From: Sphaerolaimus hirsutus | Lineage: Eukaryota; Nematoda; Chromadorea; Monhysterida; Sphaerolaimidae | Reading direction: 5' to 3' | NCBI GenBank assembly: GCA_964036195.1 | Contig: OZ038453.1 | Coordinates: forward strand, 20,683,206 to 20,747,205 | Length of the DNA: 64,000 nt | In this document: positions 33,006-44,230 of the stretch, one piece after another | How positions within the stretch are numbered: the first letter of the stretch is position 1 | Layout of the letters: each line of letters opens with the position of its first letter | Made by a program: the position numbers and the translations under genes | Notes under the pieces: model-generated | What the model was told of the DNA's origin: nothing | Seen by the model: only the letters and a program-made list of their open reading frames with translations | The model's database searches: none

Positions 33006-34954
33006 TCAAATCTTATTATCAATATAATGCTCCAAAAAGCAATCATTAACAGTCTTCAAAATCTTCAAACACGGCTGCAACTTTGCTCCATGATGCACGG
33101 GAATCGGTGTAGAAGCGTCGCACATTTCCAGGCACAATTTCGAGGGACCCCCGACCCCCCTGCCGTTGCAACAGTCATAATGGTCTCTGTTGTCGCCCTG
33201 GGGGCAGTCCCGGACCCTGTAAAATGCCATATAAAATGTCAAATGTCACGCAAAGTGTCTAAAGTCACGCAAAATGCCCTGCGAAATGGCAACCGAGTTG
33301 CCATTTTGCAGGGCATTTTACGTGACTTTTGACACTTTGCGTGACATTTTACATTTTACAGGGCATTTTACAGGGTCTGGGATTGGCACCTGGCAGTAGT
33401 ATACTTGTTGGTATTCGGCGCCCGGGCACGCGTGCTTGTCTAGCGCGATGTCTATTATCTGAGGGGGGTTGTTTTAGGGGGCTGTTTAAGGGCGTTGGGA
33501 TCGGTAATAGGGTGTCAGCTTTCCGTTTGCTGCGGACAAACTTTTTTCGTTTCCTTTTTTCTGGCCGATATATTTTTTCCATTTCCGTTTCCATTTTTCA
33601 CTTTTGGAAAGTACTCGGGTACAGAAAACGTATTTTAGATAGGCTTTTTCAAGCCAAGGAGAGGAAACTGGTGTGAAAAAGGAAAAATATCCAAAAATGT
33701 ATGTACAAGCATATTTTGAGCAAATTTCAAGCAAAATTTCTTTAAAAGACTCACTTTTACATTTTCTATGGACAAAAGTATTTTATTCACATTTACTCAT
33801 GAGCCATGAGTAAAATTAAAAAAAATCGTTTTCTGTACTCAGTGGGTCAGTATAAAAGAAGTACTCTACATATTCGTAAAGCAGTGTTAAAACATTCGGA
33901 GCTTTAACAACTCTACTTAATACCTGATGATCATAGACAATTCAGTAAACCCTACAAGTTGTAATTAACTCACAGTTTTTCTATCCAACGGTTTGAATTT
34001 GCACAGAGACACACAGGGTCTGGAAATTATACCGCGGTCTAACAAATCGTTGCAGCATTTTTTCAATTCTCTATTTGCCTCTTTCTCTTTTTCAGCCGAC
34101 GTCATCTCAGATTTTTGCTCTTCTTCAGAATCCATTTCTTCAGATTTTTGTTCTTCTGATTTTGATTTCTGTTTTTCTTCGGATTTTTTCTCTTTTGAAC
34201 TTTCCTTTGATTTGCTCTTTTTTCCTTCGTTCGATTGTTCCTTAGGCTTGGATTTCGCTGGTTTACTGTGAATTTATGTTAAATAATAAGCTTAAGAAAC
34301 TGACAGAAATGTGGGGGCTAAATTTTGTGAAAAAATTTAACTAAATTTTAGGGGAGCATATTTTGACTACCTTTACCTACGTCCTTTTCATATTCTTTAG
34401 TATTTCTAGCATAGTGTTACTAAAGTACTTCAATAGAATACCGCATTTCCTCGAATCATCCCCCTTGAATCGACCCCCCCCCCCCCACGAAAATACACCC
34501 AGCCAGTTCTGAGCGAGGTAATACGGTGGTACTCCTATGATGTAGAAGTACCACCAAAAATTTCATCGCTATACGTCCATCGCAAATTCAATTCGTGAAA
34601 ACCACCTCTAAATCCAGCAAAAAAAAAAAAGACAAACCTCGATTTCTGCACTTCAATCAACGGTTTCCTGGGTCCACTTCTACTCCCCCCACCCGACGAC
34701 GCCTCACTCCCCCCACTCGGAGCTCCCCCTCCATCCGCACCCCCTACATTTGGCCCAGTGCCAACTTCTGCTGGGGGACCCCCCTTACCGACTTGCTCAA
34801 GGAATTTCACGAAGGCTGCCGGGTCCCATTGGGATAGGAAATCGGGTTTTTGCGCCTCGGGGGTGCTGGGGAAATTGAGTAGGATTACACATAGGGTTGG
34901 TAGGGTTAGGGTGCATAGGTTGAGTAGGGCGCGTAGGGTTGTAGGATGCGACAT
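33006..34954 (-). CDS. Secreted DB-module protein with Lys/Glu/Ser linker (paralog 1)
   Basis: Four exons, 34954-34638, 34265-33974, 33458-33390 and 33197-33006, give 289 residues; phases 2, 0, 0 all agree. I chose the second ATG (MSHPTTLRALLNL) because a signal peptide follows it directly. A Gly/Pro-rich stretch follows, then a highly charged Lys/Ser/Glu linker (about residues 106-165), absent from paralog 2. Cysteines 1-12 of the DB module run from CC at 176-177 (RELKKCCNDLLDRGIISRPC) through SLC, KHACPG, VYYC, DHYDCC, KLCLEMC, QPC and NDC. Intron 2 is at the same place and phase as in paralog 2. Intron 3 is a family A element at a place where paralog 2 has no intron. Function of the module is unknown. 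Confidence 0.9.
33198..33389 (-). mobile_element. Family A introner-like element = intron 3 of DB paralog 1
   Basis: In gene direction it starts GTGCCAATCCCAGACCCTG and ends GGTCCGGGACTGCCCCCAG. It is 192 bases with nothing else in the intron. The inverted arms meet at TTGCCATTTCGCAGGGCATT and are paired nearly throughout. It separates VYYCQ from GDNRDHYDCC in phase 0. CCAGG is present at both junctions and may be a short target duplication. Confidence 0.93.
33608..33915. repeat. K-type repeat, TTTACTCATGAGTAAAA
   Basis: It starts AGTACTCGGGTACAGAAAAC and ends AACAACTCTA, with the TTTACTCATGAGCCATGAGTAAAA palindrome inside. It lies in intron 2 of DB paralog 1, close to a GGAAAACGG-type remnant at 33500-33600. 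Confidence 0.5.
34439..34527. mobile_element. Short TACCGTATT-family copy in DB paralog 1 intron 1
   Basis: TACCGCATTTCCTCGAATCA to AGCGAGGTAATACGGTG, only 89 bases, with a C-tract. An internally deleted member of the family. Confidence 0.6.
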
Positions 34955-35089
34955 GGTTGCGGGGTGGCTGTGATGAGGTTTTTGTGTGGGTTTTGTTGTG
35001 TTTATAGCAGAGATCGAAATTGTGACTGCAAATGTAAATACATCAAAAAATGAAAAATGGAAGTGATTTGAGAATACTAATTGGCCCAT

Positions 35090-36120
35090 GCAATGTGCCC
35101 CATGAAATGGGCATAGCGTGATTGTAAATATTGCGGATGTGGATTCTTGAGCGTAATTTTTGAAATTCTGTTGTGCTGAATTTACTTAATTAGTTCTGTA
35201 TATCCGCGTAAATTACCGGGTGGAACATCGTTTGCATGAATAGGAATTCTTTGTTGATGAATGTAACAAAGAAAGGTGTTGAACCACCGTGTAAAAATAG
35301 ATAATTGGGCACATAAATTCAATAAATAATAGTGTTGCAAGAACCTAATAACAGTGTTCGTACAGAAGTAAAATATACAGATTAGGAATCCTTCCAACAG
35401 TATATCTTGAGTTTCACACATCGAAATGTCATTGTGAATAGAAACTCGTTTTTATGCAATCGCTGGAAAAAACATCAGTCAGGGTGTGGCCCAGAATTTA
35501 CAAGTAAATACATACATTTATTTACAATACAAACTGTTCAAAGGTGATATTTCAAGTAAGGATGTGATTGTGAAAGTGTGAACAAAACAACTTTACACAC
35601 GGCTGTTTAGTGTTTAGTTAATGTTTTGGAAGATGTAATGCACATGCAATGGAATAAAAATTAACGTGACATCACAAATTGGATGACGAAATTTGAACTT
35701 GAGTATTAAGTGACTGTAAAAAAACATTTACAGTTTTTGTAGAGTACATGTATATACTTATAAATATGATGTATAGAATGGAGATTGTGAGTTTGGGAAA
35801 AATAGGTATATGATCCTGATTTTTACTTTCAAGGGTGGAAGAAATAGTGATGCATGCAGCCAATCAATTTTAATCCCGGGAACGCACGTTTTAGCAAATA
35901 TTCTCATGCTGGCACCTTGCCAACACGTCAATTTTACTGATTTTGCACTACTGATATTACAACCAAATAATATCTGTCTGGTCAATTCATAAAGTTACTA
36001 TGCTCAATAAAATCTCAGAAAATAGGGGAAATTTCAAAGCTCAGACGGTCCATCAAAAGCAACACACAATTTCACAATTTCACACCAAAATGCTAATTGA
36101 AACTGAAGAAAAGCACTGTA
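35090..36120. other. Intergenic stretch upstream of DB paralog 1
   Basis: No exon with supporting splice sites or family similarity was found on either strand, and no large repeat was noticed. It probably includes the promoter region of DB paralog 1. Confidence 0.4.
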
Positions 36121-36130
36121 GGCGATCAAA

Positions 36131-36313
36131 ATGAAACAATTATTAAGGTTCTTCATATTTATCTTTGTGCTAGACATCAACATTCTAAAAGGTCTAGAAA
36201 ATCTATCATCAATAAAATGTGTTCAACAAAAACCACAGATACCCTTTGATGGAAAGGTCCAGGATTTGAGGAAAATTGGCATGTTATTGGCAGACTCTAC
36301 ATCAATCATTTAG
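36131..36313 (+). CDS. Possible small secreted peptide or first exon
   Basis: A 60-codon frame begins with a strong signal-peptide-like segment (MKQLLRFFIFIFVLDINIL). Then come LENLSSIKCVQQKPQIPFDG and a short tail. There is a single Cys and no dibasic-amidation motif. A GGAAAG-GTCC junction could be a phase-0 donor, so it might be exon 1 of a larger gene, but no partner exon was found. It is outside recognised repeats. No family was recognised, and chance occurrence is quite possible. Confidence 0.25.
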   Translation: MKQLLRFFIFIFVLDINILKGLENLSSIKCVQQKPQIPFDGKVQDLRKIGMLLADSTSII

Positions 36314-36432
36314 AAGTGCTTGTAACTGATTCTTTCTGAAACTGGTATTTTCGAAAAGTATTTTTGGATGACGTTATGTGATTTTTAACTAAAATTTTCA
36401 GTACTCTGAAATTGGGTGTATAATAATGAATG

Positions 36433-36856
36433 TACCGTATTACCTCGAATTATCCCCCCCCTTGAATTGACCCCCCCTCGAAATACCCCCCCTAAATTTC
36501 GGCTGAGGAAATAATAAACCCCCCCTCGAAATACCCCCCCTAAAATTGGGTGTAACGTGAACGTACATGACAAATACCACAGTTTGTGATCTGTACTATG
36601 CAGAACACACGTTAAAACTGATGATTAAGTGACGTTAGGGAAGGGTTTTTGTGTATATACAGTAATATATGCCTATAAACACATATAAATCTATGTGATT
36701 GTTCGATTTTTCTACGTCTGCGTATGGGGAATTTCCGAAAATTTCTGGCGAAATAATAGACCCCCATCTCGAATAAACCCCCCCTCGAATTATCCCCCCC
36801 TCAAATTTTGCTGGCGAAATAATAAACCCCCTGGGGGTATTTCGAGGTAATACGGT
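36433..36856. mobile_element. TACCGTATT MITE, young inverted copy
   Basis: TACCGTATTACCTCGAATTA at the left and TTCGAGGTAATACGGTA at the right. It matches 31997-32430 closely in inverse orientation over the full length, including the non-repetitive middle. It lies about 200 bases beyond the BPI gene stop codon. Confidence 0.85.
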
Positions 36857-37058
36857 AATAAACTTTAAGGTGCCTGTAGGTTTTGACTATGAAGGGGCTT
36901 TTATTGAGACTTATGGTGCATGCCAAGTTTGTAACTTAGCTGTGGGCGGTTTACCAAGTTAACAACATGCTAGTGTGAATTTACACCAGTATTCCACCTG
37001 TATTTATGCTCTCAAAATCCGGTATACACACTGAACCACATAAATAACATCAATAAAC

Positions 37059-40000
37059 TCAATTCAAATCACCCAGCAAACTAAAGGGATTCCTAGGCTT
37101 CCCATCACCCTTATCTGTATCATTCCCAGTGACCGTCGCAAAAGCCTTCTCAGCCAATTTCTCTATATTCTCCTGCTGCACCTCTAAATCGGCTGCCAAA
37201 ATTACAGCCCTGTCAATTATGTACAGCTTAGGCATGTCCATTCTAACACCTGAAGGCTCGGGGAGGGGCAGGCCTCCTGGAACGGGAGGGGGGTATACAG
37301 GGGGGGTGGTGCCAGTCCCAGACCCTGTAAAAGATCCTGTAAATATAAAAGATCCTGTAAAATGTAAAAGACACTGTAAAATGTCATGGGAAATGCAAAA
37401 GACCATGTATCCAAATTTTATTCGATCATATCCAAATCTTATGGCTCTGTATCCAAATCTTATGGTAACATAAGATAACAGATACAAAAACACAAGATTT
37501 GGACACTGTCTGGGATCTTTTACATTACATTTGACACTTAACATGGCTTTTTACATGAAACATGTCATTTTACTGGGTGTTTTACATTTTTCACGGGTTT
37601 TTTTTTACATTTTACAGGGCATTTTACCGGTCTGAGACTGCCTCAGGTGGTTTTGTTGGTGATATTTACATTGGGGCCACACACCAAACACACAGATCTA
37701 CTGATAAATCAGCTTTGGGTCCAATTGAATTTGCCTGAATCAAAAATAGTTATTTCCAGTTGAGTTTCAGAAGGTTAGGTGTAAACTAGTGTGTGTAGCC
37801 ATATCTTGAAATTTTTCTGACAATTGGAATTCGATTTTGCAGTGGAAACTCATTTTATAAGTGGAAATGACACTGAAAATGGCACTGAACATAAAACTGG
37901 AAATTTGCCAAAAAAAATCCCTCAAAAAATCTGCTCATACAAGTAAATCCACCAACCAGCCACCAAATCACTCAGCAACTGTTCCACCATGGGCCAGGAC
38001 CAATTCTCAAGCGTTTTCTGCCTGGAGCCAACTTTAATCCCCGGCACCAAACTCTTCGTAGCCACCATCCGCAATTCGTCAACTACAATTCTGGCATCTA
38101 AACTGGGTTTCGCTTGGCGAATGATTACTAGTGGGACGCGCGCGTCGATTGTGACCAGGTTTGTGAGAACTGCGGATTTGAATGTTGGGAAATTATGTGA
38201 TGTTGAAGGTTGATTTTGAATCTCTTTTCACAGGAAAAAATGGATGCAGGTGAAGCGTCGGTCACTTCCACACACATCACGGAAATCTGGGTGAAGGCTA
38301 GTGGTGGAAAATGGGCCAACACTTTGGCGCCAAGCGCCAAAAACGCCACAGGGCATTTCCGAACCCCAGCGTCAAGCGCCACTGGCGCCGAGCGAGGCGT
38401 ATTTTTTAGCTTTGGCGCTAGCGCCAGCGCCAGCGCCCCTGTGTTTTTTGTTCCTAGCGCCATTGCACCATTCTTAGGTGTGGCACAAAGTACCAATGGC
38501 GCCACAGCAAAATAGCGCCAAGCGCCAGGCGCCAGCGCCATGGCGCTTTTCCATCACTAGTGAAGACACTTCATGCATGCATGATTAGTGAATTAGTGTG
38601 GAAGATAGTGAAAAAACCTTCTCGTGAAGTTTGTATGATAAGTGTCTTCATGCATTTATCTCATTTATGCCTTTTTCACTCAAATCCACACTTGAATATT
38701 TTTGTATAGATAACTGACCGTGTTGAATTCTGTTGCTGTTTTTGTCCATTACATAAACGAGCATATCGCCTTGGAGATCGACCTTTGCCGCTTTTTCTGC
38801 AGCTGAAAATCGCACGTAAGGGGACCTGCGTTTTGTAGATTTTCTTGGAACTTGTTGTTTTATATTCATTGGGGCAGCTGCACACTGTGCCAAAAATAAT
38901 TTCATGTGCGAACTTTTTGGTAAATATATTCTGCGGACTGCATGCTATGTCATTTATTTAAAAAAACACTTCATCATGACGTCACCACAAATGATACATG
39001 ATAAAAATTCCTAAAAAAGATTTGAGGAACGAAACATGCGTTGGTTGGACTCGACTCTGGCTTTTTTTTAAACTTTTATTTTTGTGAAATGTATGGGTAC
39101 AGAAGTATGCTGCTCATGCGTTTTCTACTAAGACATAATTAATTTTGAGTGCATACATTGCAATCCACCGACTATAGTTGTTCTCAAAAGTACTTGACAA
39201 GTTGACAGGACACTCAAGCTAGGTATTTGATAACACTTCTCACTTGACATGCTGTTTGAATGGAATACCATCTTACCCAAGTTACAATTCACATTTTTCA
39301 GATCTGTATGCAGTTAAGCTCACCTTGTCACAAATAATCTGACATCCAAATACCTGTCAGGATATTCTGCAGCCACATATGGCATCAAATCACCTAGACA
39401 AATGTCAAAACCTTCATTGCAACTGGTTCTCATGAAGTTTCTCACCTAAAATTGACTGAGAATGAATCTTGGACACTTGCCAAAAAAAATAAAGTTGACC
39501 AAACTGATGGCTCTTCATGGTCTTTATTCAATGTCAACTGCATGACATCTGCAGCAAAAGCTTGAAAAAGCAATGTGTTTATAACATAATCAGACAGGGT
39601 GACATAAAGCATGTTTGAATCGGGATCCAATAGTTGATCATCAAACACTTTTGGAGCGTTGAATGGGGTCTGTGTAATGAATGAATAATGTTTTTTATTG
39701 TTGGCAAGGTGGTGTGAAGAGTATAATCCTAGGAGAAATTTTCTGGTGTGCAGTGCAGCTAACTATATATGAGTTGTTTCTCTTCTTGTAGTAAGAATCA
39801 CATCGCAAGTTTCAAACGGTTGGATAAAAAGTCCTCACCTTTAAAACTCCTCAGTATATGATCAATTTTTTTTATCAAACTTGAACAAAAATAGCATGTT
39901 ATTGTGTAAATAATGCATATTTTGTGGAATGAGTTGATAGAAGCAAGGATGCTTGAAAATCCTGACAAAAAAAAAATTCCCCCTTGAATAAATCCCCCCT

Positions 40001-43000
40001 TTTAATAACCTCCCCCCTTAAAAATGTTCGATGAAAAAATAATGCCCCATGGGAGATATTTGAGCAAATACTGTATTTATCCAATCACACAATACACGCA
40101 CAAAGTCTACCTGCACTCACTGGTCAACCGAACTGAACGCCAAAGCGAGACAACTAGCCAATACGTTTACATAATCGACATTATCGACTTACAAATCGAC
40201 ATTATCAACTTACATAATCCACTCCATATACTTCACCTCTGCTCGCTAAAAAAACACCCTGCGGACTCAGTTCTGGCTTGTTTACAAGACCGTAGTCGAT
40301 AAAAAGCAGCTTTGTTGTCTGAAATTCAAAATGATACAGAGAGGTCGAGATAATATACAAGTCCAATGATATGGTTTCATATGGTTCAGCGACATCGGAA
40401 ACACAAAATGATACCGTATTTCTTCTAATAGTAGGGTGGTTCTTCAATAGAAGGGCACTTCCAATAGAAGATACAATTTGCGACTTTATTTGGGCCACGA
40501 AATAAATAGAAGGGCGTTTCCAATAGAAGGGCAATTAAAAACGTTGTTGAAAAATAGAAGGGCGCCCTTTTATTAGAAGAAATACGGTAGAAAAAGAAAA
40601 ACGATACAATAAAAACTATTTAACCTCGGACAGTTTTTTAAACGGTTCCGATCGTTTAGTGCCTTCGCCTTCAACAACAGCATTGTCCCAAGCTTCAATT
40701 ACGCTATCCTCTTTAAGACCGAATAAATTTTCCGTCACTGTTTTTAATGGCACTCTGGTTGGCATCGAGCCAATTTGTTCGTTGAGCTGATTTGAAACTG
40801 AAGCGATCGCGGTGTCGCAAAGTTGGGAGCGCAGTGTTTCTTTCCCGAATTTCTCCATCGATTTCTGCAATGGTTTTTGAAAACTTTCTTGAATTGGCGA
40901 AATATGGTTAAAGGTGGAGTTACAGCATAACGACAAATAAAGGGTGAAACGACAAATAAAAGATGAAATGACAAATAAAAGATGAAATGACAAATAAAAG
41001 ATGAAATGACAAATAAAAGGTGAAACGACGAATAAAATGTGAAACGACAGATAAAACCCAACTGAAAAATTCATTATTTTCATGTTTTCATTCAAATCAA
41101 TGGAAGGTGGCCGTAGGTGGCCTTACGGTAATACGGAGGTTAGCAATACAGTTAGCATTGAAAAAATCATCAATTTTTAGAAAATATAATTAAATCTATC
41201 TCAAAAAATCTTATATTTTCTGAGATTTTTTAAATATAAATCTCCCAGAGATTTTTCAATGCTAAATACAGTACACCTATACTCATTATCATGTTGACCC
41301 ATTTTACACTTAGACAACATTTTTTGTCATGAAGCACTTATGACTTTGCAGACTCAGTTTTGCACACGCAAACAGATGTAAAGAGTGTAAATAAATCCAT
41401 AACTTACCTTGGAATTTGGGACAACTTTCGACAGCCCGCTGAGTATAGCATCACTCAAAGTCACTGAAAATTGGTCTATATTGACTTCACATTGATCGAT
41501 TTCTATCTGAGCACTATCTTCCCTTCTCCTGATTCTGCTTGTCAAGCTGACATTCATTCCCTGAATGTCAAGGCTGTCAATTTTTTGGTATTTTTTGATA
41601 TGTTGAAATTTAAAATGTGGTGGTCTGTAAATTTAGAAACTGAAATGATTACCTACGTGAGGGCTTATAAGATTTGGATTACATAATACAAGGCTGAATG
41701 AAGTGTGCAAAATTTAGGCTGAGCTAATGGGAACCTATTGATTTTTTGAAATCCTTCTAAAATCCTCCAAAATCCGGCTGTCATAGACAAATTTGCTTTT
41801 CACTTATAAGTTTACTTGTTCAATGTATCTTAGAACTTGTGACTTTGTTAATCATGTTTCTTGTCACTTAGCTTAGCACTTAACTCACTGAACTGACATC
41901 AGATTTTGTAAAAAAAATTTAACTCTTTGGAATATGAGTGTTATCCATTCCAAACTTTACAAATAAAAAATCACTCACAGTAGCAGTGAATATCATTTTG
42001 CCTGTCATATCAACTGGAATTATGTAGATCACTTGACCACTAAGGTCACTTTCAATGCTGCAAACATTTAAAATTTATGTAAATATTTACACAACTTTTC
42101 ACACCACAAAAAAACTTGGAACTCTGCCAAAATTCACCTCAAATCCACACCTTCCACAATCCACTGTATCAGATCTGGAGAATGCAGGGCCACTGAAAAC
42201 TTATTTGCAGGTTTGTACTTTGTGATGTGCAGATTAGACAAAGTTAGGCTGCCACTAGCTGGGGGACCAACTTCTTGTACAATATCTTTTATTGGAATCT
42301 GGACTATTAAAATAAATATTGAGGACAAATGAATTGAAGGGTGTTTTGTGCTAAAACATAAAACACCGACGTGCCATTACACTTGAGATGTGATGTGTTT
42401 CACTGACCAGTCACTTCAGTATAAGTTGCTTCATGGGCACATGGAGGAACTTATCATAAATGTTTTACTGGATAAATCGCAGGTTTTACTTAGAATGTTA
42501 TCATATTTTGATGAATGAAGTAATTTTGTATCTGAATTGTGAGCAATGCTTCAGTGGTTGCTTTGGCACCAATGCCAGGGGGCATGTTAGATGATATCAT
42601 TGCATATCCCACTCATGTACCATTGCACATCCACAATGTTAGCTGCTTTTTCAATTTACAAATTTTGCAAATATTCAATATAGCATTGTTTACACAATTG
42701 TGATAGTGTAAAATTAAAATATTTGCTCTGATCAAAACGTCTTGTAGCTGGTGAGTGTCAGCAAATTTTCGCAATCCCACTGAGATACGCAATGATACAG
42801 ATACACAATGACACAGATTCGCACTGATATAGATACGCAGCAGGGATCGCTGGGCAAAACACAAAAAAAATCACACACCTTTTTGATATTATCCTGCAAA
42901 ACTCTGGACGCTGCCGCAGTTAAGTAATTCATTCCCCTTCTTGACAGGAAAAGCTTGACACCCGGCTGAAGATCAGAAAAAAATGACCCCTGTCTATCGA

Positions 43001-43130
43001 TTTCCTCTTGCAATTCCGGGTGCAATTCATGTTTATTCAGACCGCATTCGATTTTTTGCACGAAAAATGTCAGTGAAATAATGATTGTTGAAGAAATAAG
43101 ACAGCAATAGTTTCTCACTAATGTTTTCAT
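37059..43130 (-). CDS. BPI/LBP-family secreted lipid-binding protein
   Basis: Eleven exons give 610 residues: 43130-42879, 42298-42138, 42057-41979, 41560-41408, 40864-40625, 40318-40214, 39669-39505, 39445-39324, 38843-38719, 38169-37957 and 37276-37059. Every phase closes and the total is a whole number of codons. The signal peptide is residues 1-30, followed by a first BPI barrel. Its conserved cysteine pair is in IDQCEVNI (exon 4) and SQLCDTAI (exon 5). The second barrel shows LLFIDYGLVNKPE, NMLYVTLSDYVINT, MPYVAAEYPDRYLDVRLFV and the C-terminal GGLPLPEPSGVRM, then IIDRAVILAADLEV. The family binds lipids or lipopolysaccharide outside cells. The 5' ends of exons 4 and 9 and the 59-base intron 7 are the weakest choices. 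Introns hold several mobile elements. Confidence 0.92.
37311..37640 (+). mobile_element. Family A introner-like element, antisense in BPI intron 10
   Basis: On the plus strand it starts GGTGCCAGTCCCAGACCCTG and ends GTCTGAGACTGCCTCAG. The BPI gene is on the minus strand, so this copy is antisense within a larger intron. Its centre holds TATCCAAATCTTATG repeats in both directions. Confidence 0.75.
38299..38559. mobile_element. hAT-like MITE with GGCGCC interior, BPI intron 9
   Basis: The TIRs are TAGTGGTGGAAAATGG and the inverted CGCTTTTCCATCACTA. GTGAAGGC and GTGAAGAC flank it as an 8-bp duplication with one mismatch. The interior is AGCGCCAGCGCC-type words. Confidence 0.75.
38931..39175. 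mobile_element. J-type MITE, BPI intron 8
   Basis: CTGCGGACTGCATGCTATG at the left, ACTTCATCATGACGTCA next, and AGTGCATACATTGCAATCCACCGAC at the right. Layout as in 53563-53791. Confidence 0.55.
40412..40589. mobile_element. TACCGTATT MITE, AATAGAAGGGC word, BPI intron 5
   Basis: TACCGTATTTCTTCTAATAG at the left and CTATTAGAAGAAATACGGTA style inverse at the right. CAATAGAAGGGCA is echoed four times. Only 178 bases. Confidence 0.75.
40921..41058. repeat. Minisatellite AAAAGATGAAATGACAAAT, BPI intron 4
   Basis: About seven head-to-tail copies of a roughly 19-base unit (GATGAAATGACAAATAAAA). It is placed just upstream of BPI exon 5. Translation of this tract gives the repeated Cys/Phe-rich artefact frames seen on the reverse strand. 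Confidence 0.8.
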
Positions 43131-43436
43131 GTTTCATTAATTGACAGTTCACATGCCCATTTTGACGGAAAAATATGTCCAAACATTTTACGCACTCCCT
43201 CAAAAAATATGTCATAATAGGTACATAATTGTCCTTTGTGTCAAACTTTATTTATTTACTCAATTCAAAGATTTAGCAGCACATCCTTTTCCATACCTTT
43301 TTGCGCACAACGTGAATCCATTAGCGTTTTGTGCAAATTTCATGCTTTCCGTATGTCGGTTTTTACCGCCGCAAATGGTGATGCGATGGCGCCATTTCAC
43401 TGGTGGAAAAACAACGGGAAAGCCCGCTGGAAATTA

Positions 43437-43984
43437 GCGTGTCAACAAAAACTTTTTATGGAAAACGGAAACGGAAATTTTTTTTGCTCTTGCCGGAAAA
43501 CGGAAACGGAAATTTTTTTGCTCTTGCCGGAAAACGGAAAACGGAAAAATGGTAGGCCAGAAAACGGAAACGTAAAAATTCTGCTACAATTCTGCCGGAA
43601 ACTGAAAAAAAATTGCTGAAATTTAGCCAGGAAACGGAAAACATTTGCTGAAATTTTGCCAGTAACTGGAAAAAAATGCACATAATTGAGAACCTACATG
43701 AATGTTGACCAGTTTGGTTGGAAAAGAAAACAGAAAATTCATCTGTAAGGGAAAATGAGGTGGAAAAACAGAAAATTTAGCTGGAAAATGAAAAAAGTCA
43801 GAAAAACAGACAATTTAGCTGGAAAATGGAAAAAAGCTGGAAAAACTGAAAATTTAGCCAGAAAACGCAAAATGAGCCGGAAAAACGGAAACGGAAATGG
43901 GAAAAATTTGAGCAGCTGTGAAACGGAAACGGAAAAAATTTGCCTCTGGAAAGCGGAAATGGAAAACGGAAAGTTGACACCCTA
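43437..43984. mobile_element. hAT-like MITE with GGAAAACGG interior (second copy)
   Basis: The right end is AAGTTGACACCCTA; the left end, GTGTCAACAAAAACTTTTTA, is slightly diverged from TAGGGTGTCAAA. The interior is GGAAAACGGAAACGG words as in 28696-29210. It lies 300 bases upstream of the BPI start codon. Confidence 0.7.
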
Positions 43985-44002
43985 CTGGACATCACTGATT
44001 GG

Positions 44003-44222
44003 CCGCCCACACACGTGTGTCAACTGGTGTGTGTCAACTCGGATTTCAGCTTCACGTGTCGCACAGTGATCTTCCAATGCATTGCCGTAAGATGTTTTTA
44101 TTTTTGCAACATTGCCGCGTGTGCATTTGCACATCGCTCTGCGAAACGTGAAGCCGAAATCTGAGTTGACACAGACCAGTTGACACACGACACACGTGTC
44201 AACTGGTGTGTGCGTCAATTGG
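44003..44222. mobile_element. Palindromic element with CACACGTGTGTCAACTGGTG ends
   Basis: CACACGTGTGTCAACTGGTGT at the left, inverse at the right; TTTCAGCTTCACGTGTCGCA pairs with GCGAAACGTGAAGCCGAAA. It is a diverged relative of 19619-20409 (shared TTCACGTG, CGATCTTC and TTGACA blocks). Confidence 0.7.
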
Positions 44223-44230
44223 TACTTTTT

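Noticed and set aside
40744-41095. Reverse frames with repeated FICHFIFYLSFHLLF-like units
   Set aside because: They come from the 19-base minisatellite in BPI intron 4; only the part from 40864 downward is exon 5.
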